Source: Cristatella mucedo (lineage: Eukaryota; Bryozoa; Phylactolaemata; Cristatellidae). From it: DNA of 64,000 bases. Under the pieces are notes generated by a model that was not told the DNA's origin, did no database searches, and saw only the letters and a program-made list of their open reading frames with translations. Positions 38,531-49,391 of this stretch are shown in pieces (position 1 is the stretch's first letter; every line of letters begins with the position of its first letter). The position numbers and the translations under genes are program-made. The stretch covers positions 492,501-556,500 of the forward strand of contig WPIO01000085.1 in NCBI GenBank assembly GCA_009760855.2. Reading direction: 5' to 3'.

Positions 38531-39734
38531 TTATTAGCTGAGCTAATACGGTGTCGCCTGTTCAGATACAGCCGCGTCAGAAAATACGGGCGCAGGTGCT
38601 CGCAGCAGCAGGCTACTCAACATGGACGCTGACGACCATGTCGCTCAGCCTACTATGAGCGCCTGAGCCCAAAGCAGACAGACGCGGCTGCTGCGTGACG
38701 AACAAACGACGCCACATTAGCTGGCTGGAATGCGGCAGCGATGCGAGCGAAAAGAGAAAGCTATGCGGCGGACCGAGCGCGGAAGAGTCGCGGGTCACGG
38801 GGGTCACCGAGTCGCGGGCAAAACGGAACCGACGCGACAGGCTGGCAAAGGCGGCGGCCTCGGGCAGCGGCCCGTGCAGCTCTAGCGGTGACGTCGCCGG
38901 CGGTCGATAGACGTCACTGCGCACGCGGCGACGTCGGCAGAATGCGCGGGCGCACGCACAGCTGGCGGACGCGCGACGATGCGCCGCCGAGAGGAAAATG
39001 GCGGAGACGAACGGACGGTCTCGTGACCACGTGACGTCGCGTTATGCGATGGCCGCGCTTCGACGGCCCTTTGCCGTCCGCTCGCTGGCCCGAGCCACGG
39101 CCGAGTTATGGCCGTTGATTTGGGCGGCTGCTCCGCGGTGCCTGTTTAAGACCTTGCCCTTCGACGTCTAATTATAACCGGGTCATTTGATGAGGATAGG
39201 TATATGCATACGTATGTACGCAAGGGCCGAGGTAAGCGTGCTCAGTAGTTGACCACACAGTTGGCTGCCGAGTCACGTGGAGAGCGGCACCGCTCGGGCT
39301 GTCAGTCCGGCGCAGTCGGGAAGTAAACGCCATCTAAGGGACTTTCGGGGTCGTCATTGTTCAGACCAGAAGCAGCAGAGCTTTCACGAAGGGAGCTTTC
39401 AGCGCGCTCTCCCTTGACTGGGCAGACGACGCCAGCAGCCGATCTCACGAGATCGCGAGACGTAGCCGCCGATCTCGGCAGACAAGTCTGCGCCCTCAAT
39501 TGGCGCAGGATGCGATCGTCAAAATGAAAAAAATTATTGCCGAATAGCCGAGCGCTTAGCTCTCTGCGCGAGTCGCGGCGGCTCTAGCGGCGCGCGCGGT
39601 GCATTATGTGTGCAATATGGCAGAGATACGATCGCGACATGCCGCCGCGGCGGGCGGCAAAAGCGAAGGAACAGCTGCGTGGAGATTAACATGGGTGGAG
39701 ATTAACAGTCTCCGGCGCGTTTGGGGGCAGAAAA

Positions 39735-39835
39735 GCCTTTTTTCGGCTATAACCAGCACTTGCAATTGGCAATAGAGAATTCTCCAACTGCTTGATTCGA
39801 GCCCACGACCTCGGTCACCTCGATCCTAAAGAGCG
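39735..39835 (-). mobile_element. tRNA-derived SINE, diverged fragment
   Basis: The minus strand keeps a GTGGGCTCGAATC B box and GACCTCGG-like hairpin remains. It abuts a LINE tail. Confidence 0.6.
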
Positions 39836-40330
39836 ATGATAATAATATTAATAACACACTTGATAAAGAGCCCTCAGAAAACTCAATCTTTTTCTAGGCG
39901 CTTTACATTTGCTGCAAAGGAAACACGATAGAATGGTTAGTGGTAGCGCGCTCGATAAGCAACAAGAATAACAGGGTTAGGAGTGACACGCACAAGGTCA
40001 GCATGCAATTTTGGTTAGTGGCAGCATTCAAAGTGTCAGCACGCATAAGCACATAAAGGACGGATCACGGGGACCCACTAAATGCCGTCCTAAATAGATG
40101 CGTTTTAGTTTCTTTTTAATATGTTCGAGTCAGGGGATGCCGTGACGCAAGTCGGGAGTGAGTTCCAGGCTTTAGGAGTAGGCGAACTAAAGGCATGGCC
40201 TACAAAGGATTATAGATTTGTGCGAGGCACAGGTAAACAGTTAGATTCCGAAAAGCGGGTGGAACGATGCTTAGCCTGGCGGGGCAGTAGATCTGATAGG
40301 CAGACTGGAGCCAAAAAATGAAGGCTGGTA
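39836..40330 (-). mobile_element. LINE 3' end
   Basis: The (ATT)n-like tail at 39838-39850 and the hairpin at 39866-39905 read on the minus strand. The coding end (LVYRLVQ..-like pieces, frameshifted) is at 40120-40330. Confidence 0.8.
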
Positions 40331-41489
40331 GGTAGCGGCGGTGGCTGGAGTTAATCGCGACTGCCAGCCTCCGGAGTGGGAACGGCCGCGCCCACCTCTC
40401 ACGCACACGGTGCAGCGGCGATGACGTGGCGGCATGACGCCGGTGGCGGCCTTGCGTTGACACCCACGTTTCAGGCACGCAGGCGGCTGCGGCGACCGTC
40501 GCCGCCGCAGCCTCAACCTTTTCTTTTCTTCTTTCGCTCTGCGCGTTCGCTCTGCCCGGACACGAATCCCGCCCTTTTGACGTCAGCCACTGACGTCTCT
40601 CTTCCCTATTGTATCAGGCTGATCGCAAGTTTTTCTCAGCCGTTTTTCGCGCGCGATCCTGTGCGCTCCGTAGCGCCCCGTGCCCTCGCGGCGCTAATCG
40701 CCTCGACCATGACCGCAAGGCGGATCCGTCGCGCCCGCGCGCGATCGCCGGGCGATCGCTGCGAGATTTCCGCCGCGAAACTTTCCGCTCCGTTCGGGTC
40801 GCGAGCGTCGCGCGTTGAGCGTCGCGTCCTACGCCGTCGCATCCATCGCCGTGCGAGGGCAGCTAAATTCACTCTGGGTGGTTCATAACTCTCCGCCCCC
40901 CCCCCCCGCTGCAGTTCCCCCTTACTACAATCGCCGTCGCCGGGTCGTGCACCGCGGCGTCCGTCCGGGCGCTCGCGGGGTCTCGCCCAGCTGAGCGGAA
41001 ATCCGGTCATCGCGCCGGCACGCATGCGCTCCGGTGCCCATGCGACGTCTGCAGGCGGCAGGCAGGTTACGAGCGCCCAATTACGCCGAGCCGCTCTGCA
41101 GTGCGATAACGCGAGGTCCCGCCAGGGGGCGGTAGCGTGCAGGGCGGTGGCATCGGAGTTCGGCTACGACGAACTTTGGGAGACGCGCCAGAAATCGGCG
41201 CGCCGGAGGCAAAAGCGCGCCAGCATCGCCGCGCGGGAACAAAGCAGAACAGCGAGCGTTTCTTTTCGCGCGCCCGTCGGTCGCTCCCGCTGTCCGCGCG
41301 GGCGGCTCGTGCTCGGCGGCTGCCTTGAAAGAGCCGCTTCCGCCTCGGCTTTCTACGGAGCTTCGCGATCCTATCTCCGCTGCTAGAGAGCTACGCGTTT
41401 CGCTATCGCTCGCGCTGACCGTGTAGATGCTGGATGCCGTAAGCGCTGCCGATTGGCAAGGCGCCATATGTCGCGTGGTACGGTACTTC

Positions 41490-41570
41490 CTTTGCAGCGG
41501 CGCGTGTACAGTGCTTACGACGAGATTCAGCTCTCCAAGCGCGCTAAATAAAATGCTCTGCAATCGCTTA
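41490..41570 (+). mobile_element. Decayed LINE 3' tail
   Basis: TTCCTTTGCAGC, GAGATTCAGCTCTCC and GCGCTAAATAAAATGC keep the order of the family's 3'UTR-hairpin-tail. Confidence 0.5.
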
Positions 41571-41963
41571 ACCGTCTTGCTAATTACCAGATTACTAATT
41601 GCTAATTATCTTATTACTACCAGTCCTCTGGCGCCGAGCGCCTTTCAAATGGGCGTCAGCGCCGCAGGGGGGGCGGAGTTCACGAATGCGACACGCCTAC
41701 TTTTGGGGCACACGGTCGCCAGATGTCGGCCAGGACAAACCACTTTGGTTAGGGCTGCGCTATTTTGATACCAAAAAAATCGAAATTGCTACTAAATTGC
41801 CCGTTCGGCAAATTTCGCAACTGCTGCGGCAGCCGTAGGAGCCCGGTGGAAGGCCGTCGAGTGTCGTCGCCGAATGCATTCTCGTCGCCGCCGCAACGGT
41901 CGCCGTCAGCAGGTGGCGAGCCCAGCGTCATCGCGGGCCGCTTCATCATGTCGCCAGACTTAC

Positions 41964-42125
41964 CTCGCCGTCGTCGCGTCGGATTAGGCAGGACCAGGCG
42001 TCCGCCTTAGCCACAGCTGACTCAATCGCGACATCCAGACATAAAAAACGATTCCGACATTCCGCATCTCGCGAATCTCGCGTGGCGATGATCACCATCT
42101 CCATGGCGACGATCATCATCTCCAT
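41964..42125 (-). CDS. Candidate first exon, unidentified
   Basis: The minus-strand ATG in an ideal context (GTCGCCATGGAG) opens 54 codons (MEMMIVAMEMVIIATRD... to ...LIRRDDGE), ending exactly at a strong donor GGCGAG|GTAAGT in phase 0. No downstream exon was identified. Confidence 0.25.
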
Positions 42126-42284
42126 GGCGACGATCGCGCGCGCGGTTGTCGCCAAAAGGAAGACTGGCAGACGGGCAGTCTTAGCCCCCGGCGGTCGTGG
42201 GCGGGGCGCGCCCACGCACTTCGCCGCACTTCGCTTGTGAGTTCTGGTTTGTTATAACGTTCTTGCCGAAGGCATGCCTGCATT

Positions 42285-42355
<71 letters not shown>

Positions 42356-42356
42356 T
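42285..42356. repeat. (AC)n microsatellite
   Basis: Nearly pure AC run. Confidence 0.95.
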
Positions 42357-42359
42357 TGC

Positions 42360-42954
42360 TAGCTAGGGGGCGGCGTGGTACAGCCGTTAGCCGGCTCATC
42401 CGCCGCTACGCGGAGGAAGGAGATCGATCGATCAGCTGATCGTGCAGCCGACCTTAACTTTTCCTTTCTATTTCTGGAGCCCTCGGCAGACGGCAAGATG
42501 ACGAATTGCCAGACAGACAGACAATGGAGGGAGGAGCGACGTCAGAGACCGGGGCTCGTCGCGGGGGAGACAACTCGGTTCGTCGCGGGGGTGGCAACTC
42601 GGCTCGTCGCGGGGCCTCGCGCGCTCGGAGCGGTCGCGATTTATCGCGACCGCGGCGGCGGCTGCAGGTGCCGGAGCGACGATGCGCGCCAATATTTAGC
42701 GCGACGTCGCGCAGCGGCTGCGGCGGCGGCGATGCGGCAGGCCCTCGTCTTTATGGCGGCGCGCGGCCCGTCATCCTAGCGCCGCGCCGGCTCCGCGCGA
42801 TGCCGAGGCAAAATCCCAAGACGCGGCGCCGAGTCTCTCGAGCTTCGCACGCGCTCGCTCGCTCCTGAGCGTCTTGGACATCTCGGAGGGTGCGCGCGTG
42901 CGCACGAACCCGCCGCCGCCGCCGCCGCCGCCGCCACCGCTGTCTCCGCTGTCT

Positions 42955-42986
<32 letters not shown>

Positions 42987-43808
42987 GCCGGCGCAGTACC
43001 GCAGCCGCTGCCGCCGACTTCGCCGGCAAGGCTACCTCGGCCGCCGCCGGCACAGCCGACTTCGCCGGCACCTTTGCCTCCGCCGGGGGTACCGCGCCGC
43101 CGCGGCCGCCGGTGCTGCCCTGCTAGCTGCCTATTTCGCTCGACTGCGCTAGCGTCTCTGCGTAACGCAGCCGGGCATTGGCCTTTGGCATTCCGGCCGC
43201 CGCCGGCATTTCCCTTGTTATTCAAAGGCTCTAACCGCCGAGCGCCCGTGAAGCGGAACGCCTGACATTGCGCCGCGACTCTGCGACTGGTGCATGCTGA
43301 AAATTGTGCCACCGCCACCGCCGCACTGGGCGATGACTTGTGGCCTTTGCACGCACTGCAGTGCCGCTCTTTTTAAACAGCCGCAGACGATTCCGACGCG
43401 TTTGAGACGCGGCGGAATCGCAGCTCCTCGCCGGGAGCCTGAGCATCCGTACTTCCGCCGCCGCCGCCGCCGCCGCCGCGGTCGGGGTGGCCCACTCAGC
43501 CAGTAGATAGGCGACGCAGGCCGAGACTCGGGGACGCATCGTCTCCGCCGCGGCCGACCCGCAAGCGGCGACCGCAGACTGCCGCTTCCGCACTCGCATG
43601 ACTGTGACCTCCTCTGGCGCGTCGACGCCGCCGCCGCTTCCTGTCGCCGCGTCCCACGCGCGGCCCTCTCGGCCTCGGTCCGCTCCGCCGCTCCCGCCGC
43701 CTGCCGCCGCCTGCCGCCGCCTGCCGCCGCAATCGTCATTCCGCGAACGCAGTCACGCGTGGCGAGAGCGCAGGTGTGAGCACGAGCTTTCCATGCGCCA
43801 CCTGACGG

Positions 43809-43864
<56 letters not shown>

Positions 43865-44055
43865 ACTCGGTGATTGTGACCGTGTCTGCGGACCCACCCG
43901 AGCGTCCGCCATTAAGGCTACACTAACCTTTCTCGCTACGATGCACCGCGCCCTGCCATCCGCCGGCGCCGGGCATCTCGGGCCCAAAAGGGCATTTTCC
44001 AAGTTGCAGCCCCGATTTGGCAAAAGGGAGCAAAAGCCGTTCGCTGAAGGTGCTT
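42360..44055. other. Extremely GC-rich DNA with (CCG)n stretches
   Basis: CCG/CCT triplet runs at 42908-42995 and 43455-43480. All long frames here are Pro, Arg or Ala homopolymers from triplet runs. No gene supported. Confidence 0.4.
43810..43862. repeat. (GA)n microsatellite
   Basis: Pure GA run. Confidence 0.95.
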
Positions 44056-44059
44056 CTCT

Positions 44060-44205
44060 CCTTCAACGACCGAGGTCGTGGGCTCGAGCCCTGCGCCACG
44101 CGCAAAGCGCCTGGACAGAGATTAAGTACTCTCACGACACTGTATTAAGTACTCTCACGACGCTGTACGCCCATATACATATGTTAATGTTAATACTGTA
44201 ACGTA
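44060..44205 (+). mobile_element. SINE remnant followed by decayed LINE tail
   Basis: CGACCGAGGTCGTGGGCTCG and AGCCCTG resemble the SINE hairpin and B box. GCAAAGCGCCTGGACAGAG and following TACTCTC(ACGAC) repeats resemble the LINE hairpin, with an internal duplication. Confidence 0.45.
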
Positions 44206-44666
44206 TACTGCACGTAGAAGCGCGAGTTTGCCCACCCGACGAGAAACCGCACCGCGCAGGCGCCGACCGCCGCCGCCAAAATCTGCGTCCGACGTCGGAC
44301 GCCCGACGTCTGCCGGCGTCGGTCACGTGGTGGCGAGACGGAGCAACGGCGCTACTTACATGCTGCCATGCGTTTGTGCAGAAGACGTAGCGCGCAGCAT
44401 CTCCGTAGCGTTCGCGACTCGCGCGCTAGCCTAGTCGAAGCAGTCGCACGATCGCGTGGTTTAGTACCCCTTGGTGCCCTTCTGCGCCCTTCGATCGCGG
44501 ATCGACCGAGACTCGCGGCCAGCCGACGAACGACTTCAGCGATTCTGGTGCCGCCGCCGCGACGAGTTCGCGGGCACCTCGGCTGGGGAAACGTGCAGCT
44601 GCCGCTCACGCGATACACGTGGATCGACGCGGGATCTTTTTTGGACGAGTGACAAATAAATAAGAG

Positions 44667-44672
44667 TTTATT
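44667..44672 (-). terminator. Poly(A) signal AATAAA of the peptide-precursor gene
   Basis: AATAAA on the minus strand about 157 nt past the TAG stop, followed by T-rich sequence. Confidence 0.6.
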
Positions 44673-44828
44673 ATTATAAAGTTTAACCAAATGGCTCGGC
44701 GATCCCGCAGCAGTACGGCGCCCGCCGCCGCGACGGACGTGGCTGCGCCAGCGCCGGCGGCGGCGCCGTGGACGAGCAGAGGGCGACGGGCGCAGTGCGC
44801 ATGCGCGCCGCCGGGTCTGCTGGGACGA

Positions 44829-44884
44829 CTAGAGAGTAGTAGCGGCGCTGGTCGAGCGATTGAGGCGAATGTCGTCGACGTTTT
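44829..44884 (-). CDS. Coding exon 4 of peptide-precursor gene
   Basis: The acceptor is CGTTCGGCCAG|AA. It encodes NVDDIRLNRSTSAATTL then TAG. The phase-1 join (G|AA, Glu123) fits exon 3. Confidence 0.6.
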
Positions 44885-46662
44885 CTGGCCGAACGGCGGG
44901 CAAAGAATGCTCACGAATACAAGCGCGAGTGTAGCGACGCCGACAAGTGGAGTGTAATAACAGGAAAAGGGACTGACCTCTCGGCCCGGCCTGAACGCGG
45001 GAACGAGGCCGACGCGCGAGACAGCCGCCGGCCGACGCCGACGCTCTGACAGGACGCGACGGTCGGCGGCTGGGGCGGGCGGGCGGGCTAGTGTGCGGTG
45101 ACGAGGTCTGCGAACGTGGCGCGGAAGAAGTTGGGGCGAAATCCGTCCGCTCGCTCCGCCCAGCGGCAGGTAGCGGCAAGACAGCGGCTCCACTTTCTCC
45201 TTCTCCTCGGTCGAATCCGCCCACCGACGACTGCCTGCGTCGCGTGGCGCGTCGATCGTCGACCGTCGCGCCCGCACCGCACGCGGCGGCCGGTTTAGCT
45301 AGTGGCTCCCGGCTTCCTGGTGGAGCGCCGCCTGTTGGTCAACTTGGCGAAGTTCCTCCTTGCGCGTGCCCTCGACCTTCGCTGCGTCGGTCTCCTGACG
45401 ACGAAGGCGGAGTCTCCTGACTCTGGCGGCTCGGCGCCTGCATCGGCAGCCAAATGGTTGACCTCTGCAACGGTGACGACACGCTCGATGACGCCGAGTC
45501 GCGGTCGTTAGCGCCGGACAGCGGCGGCACTCGCGAGGCCGCGCGCGAAACCGAGCTAGCCGCCGCCAGAGGTCGCGACGAGCGAGCGAGCGAGCGCCAC
45601 AGCCGCTTACCGACTGGCGCCTGGCTGCTGCTGGCGGCTTCGTCCTGTGCTCGCTGCTCGAGCAACAGCGACTCCAACTCTCCTGCGCGACGCTCGTTTG
45701 CCGGCGACGACGCGCGACCGATGGGGCTCAACAGGAGCTTCCGGAAAGCCCTGCGAACGAGCGGACGCAGTCGCTGTGGCACTGCGCGCAACGAGCGCTC
45801 GGACGAAGAGTCGGACGCAGAGTCGGCGGAGAGTCGGACGCAGAGTCGGACGCAGAGTCGGACAAAGAATCGGAGGGGGCCGCGACTGCGACCGCGGCAG
45901 CTGGGGGGGGGAGACGCCGGCGCGCCGCGCTGGCCGCTGCTGAGCGCGCACCTGGGCCACGCCGATGCGTCCTGCCTTGCGAGGCGGCCCTCCTCCTCGG
46001 CCTCCTCTCGGCGGACATGGCCGCGCTGGTCGGGAGCCCGGTCGCGCGGCGACAGTGCAGCCGCCGCCTCCTCTCTCTGCGAAAGTGGAAAGACAAAGAC
46101 ACGTTAAGGACGCGGCTCTCGGGCGCGGAGCGGCCGCACTGCGGCCAGACGCTGCGGCGGCGCGCTGCGGATGCTCGGAGCGCCGGGATAGCGAGCGGCG
46201 CCGCCGCCGCCGCCGCGGCTGCCATTAAGCCTCTCGGCGGCCGGAGGCGCGCGGCGACCAAATTCCGAGCGAGAATGAGCCGACTGGAAGGAAGCCGCTC
46301 GGCGGCGGCGGCGGCGGAAGCAGCGGACGGCGTAAGCGCCGTCGGACGGACGATCTTTTTCGCGCGCTCGTGCGGCGCACTAGCCGGCCGCGCGCGCGCG
46401 ACGGCGGGCGCCGCGCGCGCAGCCGAACGCTTTTCCGCGCGCTCGCATAGGGTACGCGGAGCTCTCGCGGCGGCGGCCTCAGTGCGAAGGCCGAGCGCGG
46501 CGCACGCCGCGCTCGGCGTGCGAGGCAAAGTAGAGGGGGGCGTGGAGCGGCGTCCGTTACCTGCCGTGCGACCGACGCCGCCGCCGCGTGGCACACGATC
46601 GTGCAGACGACCGTCACCAGCAGCAAGAGGCGCGCCAGTGAGACGCCTTGGATGCCACTCAT
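44829..46662 (-). CDS. Secreted peptide-precursor-like protein, 140 residues, 4 coding exons
   Basis: Coding exons are 46662-46561, 46076-45952, 45750-45611 and 44884-44829, with intron phases 0, 2 and 1, all GT-AG, and a continuous frame. Exon 1 encodes a clear signal peptide (MSGIQGVSLARLLLLVTVVC, then TIVCHAAAA). The rest has no cysteine. It contains dibasic sites R56-R57, R79-K80 and R96-R97, an acidic stretch EEAEEEG, the segment WPRAFRKLLLSPIGR around the second intron, an amphipathic GELESLLLEQRAQDEAA and a sequon N131-R-S. This layout is that of a secreted prohormone or neuropeptide precursor, but I do not recognise the family. TATA box, 5'UTR intron and poly(A) signal fit around it. 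The alternative frame of exon 3 is rejected by phase. Confidence 0.65.
45611..45750 (-). CDS. Coding exon 3 of peptide-precursor gene
   Basis: A 140-nt exon. The acceptor is CTCGTTCGCAG|GG and the donor CAGTCG|GTAAGC. In the phase set by exon 2 it reads AFRKLLLSPIGRASSPANE, RRAGELESLLLEQ, RAQDEAASSSQAPV. Confidence 0.6.
45952..46076 (-). CDS. Coding exon 2 of peptide-precursor gene
   Basis: A 125-nt exon. A branch-point-like CCTTAAC and pyrimidine tract lead to the acceptor CCACTTTCGCAG|AG; the donor is GGCCCAG|GTGCGC. Acidic and Arg-rich (REEAAAALSPRD..., HVRREEAEEEGR). The length change of 2 mod 3 links phase 0 to phase 2, which is what the neighbouring exons require. Confidence 0.6.
46561..46662 (-). 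CDS. Coding exon 1 (signal peptide) of peptide-precursor gene
   Basis: ATG with G at -3, 34 codons, donor CGGCAG|GTAACG, phase 0. An acceptor TTGATCTTGTAG|CGAG lies 4 nt before the ATG, ending a 5'UTR intron. Confidence 0.7.
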
Positions 46663-46816
46663 CTCGCTACAAGATCAAAGACGCGCGCGGCGATATGAGC
46701 GACCGCCTCGTTCCCGATAGCTCGCCGGGCCCGCTAAGAAGCCGACAGCCGCCGCCGCCGGCGCTTCGCCTTGGCGGCGGCGGCGGCGGCGCGACGCTGA
46801 CTCGCCGTTGGCTCAC

Positions 46817-46990
46817 CTCGCGCCCGACTTCTCGAGTTACGAAGACGTGCGGGTGATAAGCGACTGCCGCAACCGACTGCCTTTCTTTCCGCTGGTCGCG
46901 TGAGGTAATCCGTGCGCAGACGACTCTCGCTCGGAACGCAGGCGACGCTCGCCTGCCGCAGCTGCTGCTACTGCCGATACTGCTGCTTCT
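46817..46990 (-). other. Predicted non-coding first exon of peptide-precursor gene
   Basis: Runs from about 25-30 nt after the TATA box to the donor GGCGCGAG|GTGAGC at 46817/46816. The intron 46816-46667 then joins the signal-peptide exon. The transcription start is estimated, not observed. Confidence 0.45.
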
Positions 46991-47015
46991 GCTGCCGTGT
47001 GGTCTGCGACGCTCG

Positions 47016-47023
47016 TATTTATA
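47016..47023 (-). promoter_or_regulatory. TATA box of peptide-precursor gene
   Basis: TATAAATA on the minus strand in a GC-rich setting (GCGTATAAATACGAG). A CCAAT motif (CCGCCAATCGGC) lies about 100 bp upstream at 47120-47131. The TATA plus CCAAT layout is usual for tissue-specific genes. Confidence 0.6.
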
Positions 47024-47131
47024 CGCAACGCGACCGAGCGTGACGCGGCCGCCGCCACCGGCCGCGTAATAGCTGCGGCATCTGTGCGCATTCCTCAGCG
47101 GCGGCGTCGAATCGCGCGAGCCGATTGGCGG

Positions 47132-47445
47132 ACACTTTTTTCATTGCACACTCGCCCATTCGCTCGGCGCTCGACGCCACGCCCCGAGTAGTCGAATTGG
47201 TAGGGCTGTCTCCCCGTCAGCGGTGCGCCGCCTGTCGGCCTCGGTCGTGTTTTCTCGTATTTTCGTCTCCGGCCGACGCCGCCTCCGCGGCCGCGGCCGC
47301 GGCGGGTTACGTATGCCGGATCTTACGAAAATCGCGAGGCCGGCGGCCCCTCTTTGAGGCGAAGCTGGTTCGAACTTGGGCGCCTCCGGCGCTCACAGCA
47401 TTGCGTCGGCGAACCGGCGTGACGCGTCGCGGGCGGCGGCGGCGG

Positions 47446-47448
<3 letters not shown>
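47132..47448. other. GC-rich unassigned DNA
   Basis: Upstream flank of the peptide-precursor gene. No gene supported. Confidence 0.3.
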
Positions 47449-47489
<41 letters not shown>

Positions 47490-47520
47490 TGTGTGTGTGC
47501 GTGTGTGTGTGCGTGTGTGA
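47449..47520. repeat. (GA)n then (GT)n microsatellite
   Basis: GA run 47449-47487 followed by GT/GC alternation. Confidence 0.9.
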
Positions 47521-48355
47521 GCGCCGCGATCGAAAGAGCTCAAAGAGCCAAAGCTTCCTCTCCTCCCGCTGCTACAGCTCGCGCTCTGCGCCTGCGGCCG
47601 CCGCCGACACGGGAGCTGGGGGGGGGAGGGAAGGCGTTCATGGCCGCCATCGCGGCGGTGGAGGCGGCGGCGACGTTGCCTCCGGCGGCGGCGATGCCTC
47701 GGCGGCGTCGATGCCTCCGGCGTTCTCGGCAGCCGGCTGCTTCCGGCGGCCCAGCGGCGCCGGAAGTCTAGTCACGCGGAGGAGCGGCCGCCGAGGAGCG
47801 CGCCGAGCGAAAGCTCGGAGTCAGCAGCGCTCGCGCGCGCCGGCACACGCCGCGAGCGCAGGTTTCTTCGCGGTCGGTCGCCGGGCGCTCGCGGCAGCGC
47901 GTAGCGAGCAGCCGCTCCGCTTCCGCTTCCGCTTCCTGCTTAGAGCTTAGAGCTTAGCTTAGCTTCCGCTTCCTGCTTAGAGCTGCTTATTCTTCGATTA
48001 GAGAGTGGGCCGCCCAGCGCGCTGCGCCATCGTCGTGTGCGCGAGTGCGACAAGTGTTTGTCCGCCTTCGAGTAAGTCCGCCTTCGCTGCCCGTCTCCTG
48101 CTCCCCCCTCCCCCCAGCATCTCGGAGTTTTTCGTCCGGTCAAAAAAAACCGGAAGTAGTATCGCTCGCTGTAGTAGCGCTCGCTAGACCGCCAAGCCCG
48201 CTAGAGCTCTCCGACGCACCGTAGAATGTATGCAGACCAGTGAGCACGTGACTGACAAACAGGAAATGGACGCTTCCTTTTCGTCGGGCGCGTCTCGCCC
48301 GGCCGAAGAGCCGGATGTTGGACCACCCAACGTGAAGTTGACACTGAACCGGGAG
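47521..48355 (+). other. GC-rich block, possible plus-strand promoter
   Basis: GCTTCC/CCGGAAG ETS-like sites repeat at 47917-47940, with CTTAGAG/CTTAG repeats nearby. A donor TTCGA|GTAAGT at 48069/48070 and an acceptor CCCTCCCCCCAG at 48116 enclose only about 46 nt. A 67-codon frame from 48230 (MQTSEHVTDKQEMDAS...) runs into a GA repeat. No firm gene. Confidence 0.3.
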
Positions 48356-48359
48356 ACAG

Positions 48360-48424
<65 letters not shown>

Positions 48425-48431
48425 GAGAGCT
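48360..48431. repeat. (GA)n microsatellite
   Basis: GA run with two GAGC interruptions. Confidence 0.95.
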
Positions 48432-48674
48432 AAAAAGAACTTCCGCCCAGAATTCCGGATTGCTGCTTCCGCCCAAATTGATTGCTTGCCGCTCCTCGCA
48501 AAGACACTGCGACGAGCGTGGGACGATTAGCTAAACTCTTCCGGCACAGCAGCTTCAAGCAGAGTCGCAAGTTCAAGTTCAAGCCAGTGTATTCGGGCGA
48601 GTCTGCAGAGTGCGAGTGCGCCCGCTGCTAGAGCGCCCGCTTCGAGTGCGCCGCAAATTGTCATCTCAGGAGTG
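48432..48674. other. Unassigned DNA with ETS-like motifs
   Basis: Several CTTCCG copies and ATTCCGGA. No gene seen. Confidence 0.3.
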
Positions 48675-48795
48675 CTGACTTGGCGACCTCTGACCTTGCA
48701 GCTCTGCTACATCTCTCGGCAGCTTACGACATCGCGGGATCACCGCGTCCTTTGCGAGCGCCTAAAGTGTCGCCTGGCGCATCGCAAGTGCGCGG
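48675..48795 (+). mobile_element. Decayed LINE RT motif-A fragment
   Basis: The plus strand reads LAALLHLSAAYDIAGSP, a decayed form of the LLALLDLSAAFDTIDH catalytic motif seen at 49414-49902. Confidence 0.5.
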
Positions 48796-48899
48796 TGCTA
48801 CAAAATTTCAGGTCCCGCCGAGGGGGGGAAGGGGAGATTTCGCAAGAGTAGACGGCCAGCGGCCATTATCAGCGGCCATTATCAGCGGCCATTCGTCGA

Positions 48900-49225
48900 G
48901 CTTTTAGAGCGCGGGGCACCGAATTCGTTTTCGGCTCAAGTTTCAAGTCTTTTGGCTCCAGACTCGAGGTTCGAAGGTTCAAGGTTCAATGTTCATTTCT
49001 TTTCACCGTCGATGTAATGTCCCCCCCTCCTGTCGGCGTAATTGCCGCAAGCGCAGGTCGTACTTTTCCCGCAGATGGCTGCACAGCAGCTGCAGGCCAT
49101 AGGCTTGCGCTTTGCACGAGACACCACGCGACACACCGATTGACACATGCAGCTGCAGCTGCGGTCTGGTCTCTCACTGCTTTTAATAGTATCGCAATTC
49201 CCTGCGCAGCGAGTATTTTGTACCA
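48900..49225. other. Unassigned DNA
   Basis: A cysteine-containing minus-strand frame (48993-49322) begins inside a LINE fragment and is not accepted as a gene. Short GTTCAAG/GGTTC repeats at 48945-48990. Confidence 0.3.
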
Positions 49226-49325
49226 GCATTCGAGTTTTGATGGCAGCAAACTTTCTCCGATTGAATGACAATAAAGCCATCTGACTATTTATTGGCAAGG
49301 CAAACCCAGATGAGAAACTCACTCG
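49226..49325 (+). mobile_element. Small LINE RT fragment
   Basis: The plus strand encodes LMAANFLRLNDNKAI, equal to the segment after the YADD motif. Confidence 0.65.
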
Positions 49326-49391
49326 GAGGAGGAGCGGGAAAGCGTAACTCTCAAACTACTGGGCTTCCGGCTACTCAGCTTCCGGCCGCGA

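Larger units (their letters stand above)
37021..39730. other. GC-rich CpG tract without supported gene
   Basis: Overlapping long frames on both strands (for example the minus-strand frame 37589-38455) are explained by GC composition and mix several repeat translations. Possible first exons, such as an ATG at 38998 with a GAAAATGGCGG context or a donor GCCGAG|GTAAGC at 39231/39232, have no partner exons. Local features are listed separately. Confidence 0.35.
40331..42280. other. GC-rich CpG tract, mostly unassigned
   Basis: Contains a decayed LINE tail (plus strand, about 41490-41570) and one candidate minus-strand exon, listed separately. A run of ten C at 40899-40908 and other simple stretches occur. 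No gene is supported. Confidence 0.35.

Noticed and set aside
45611-45960. Phase-0 reading of peptide-gene exon 3 with a VVAGKRASRRR amidation-like site
   Set aside because: It would need skipping of the well-supported 125-nt exon 2, and it runs into the stop formed across the GTAAGC donor; the other frame joins all exons.
45728-46594. 288-codon minus-strand frame ending in a Cys-containing tail
   Set aside because: It overlaps introns and exons of the peptide-precursor gene in another frame and starts without a supported ATG exon.
48993-49322. Cysteine-rich 109-codon frame
   Set aside because: Its first part is the antisense of a LINE fragment; no conserved spacing or signal peptide.
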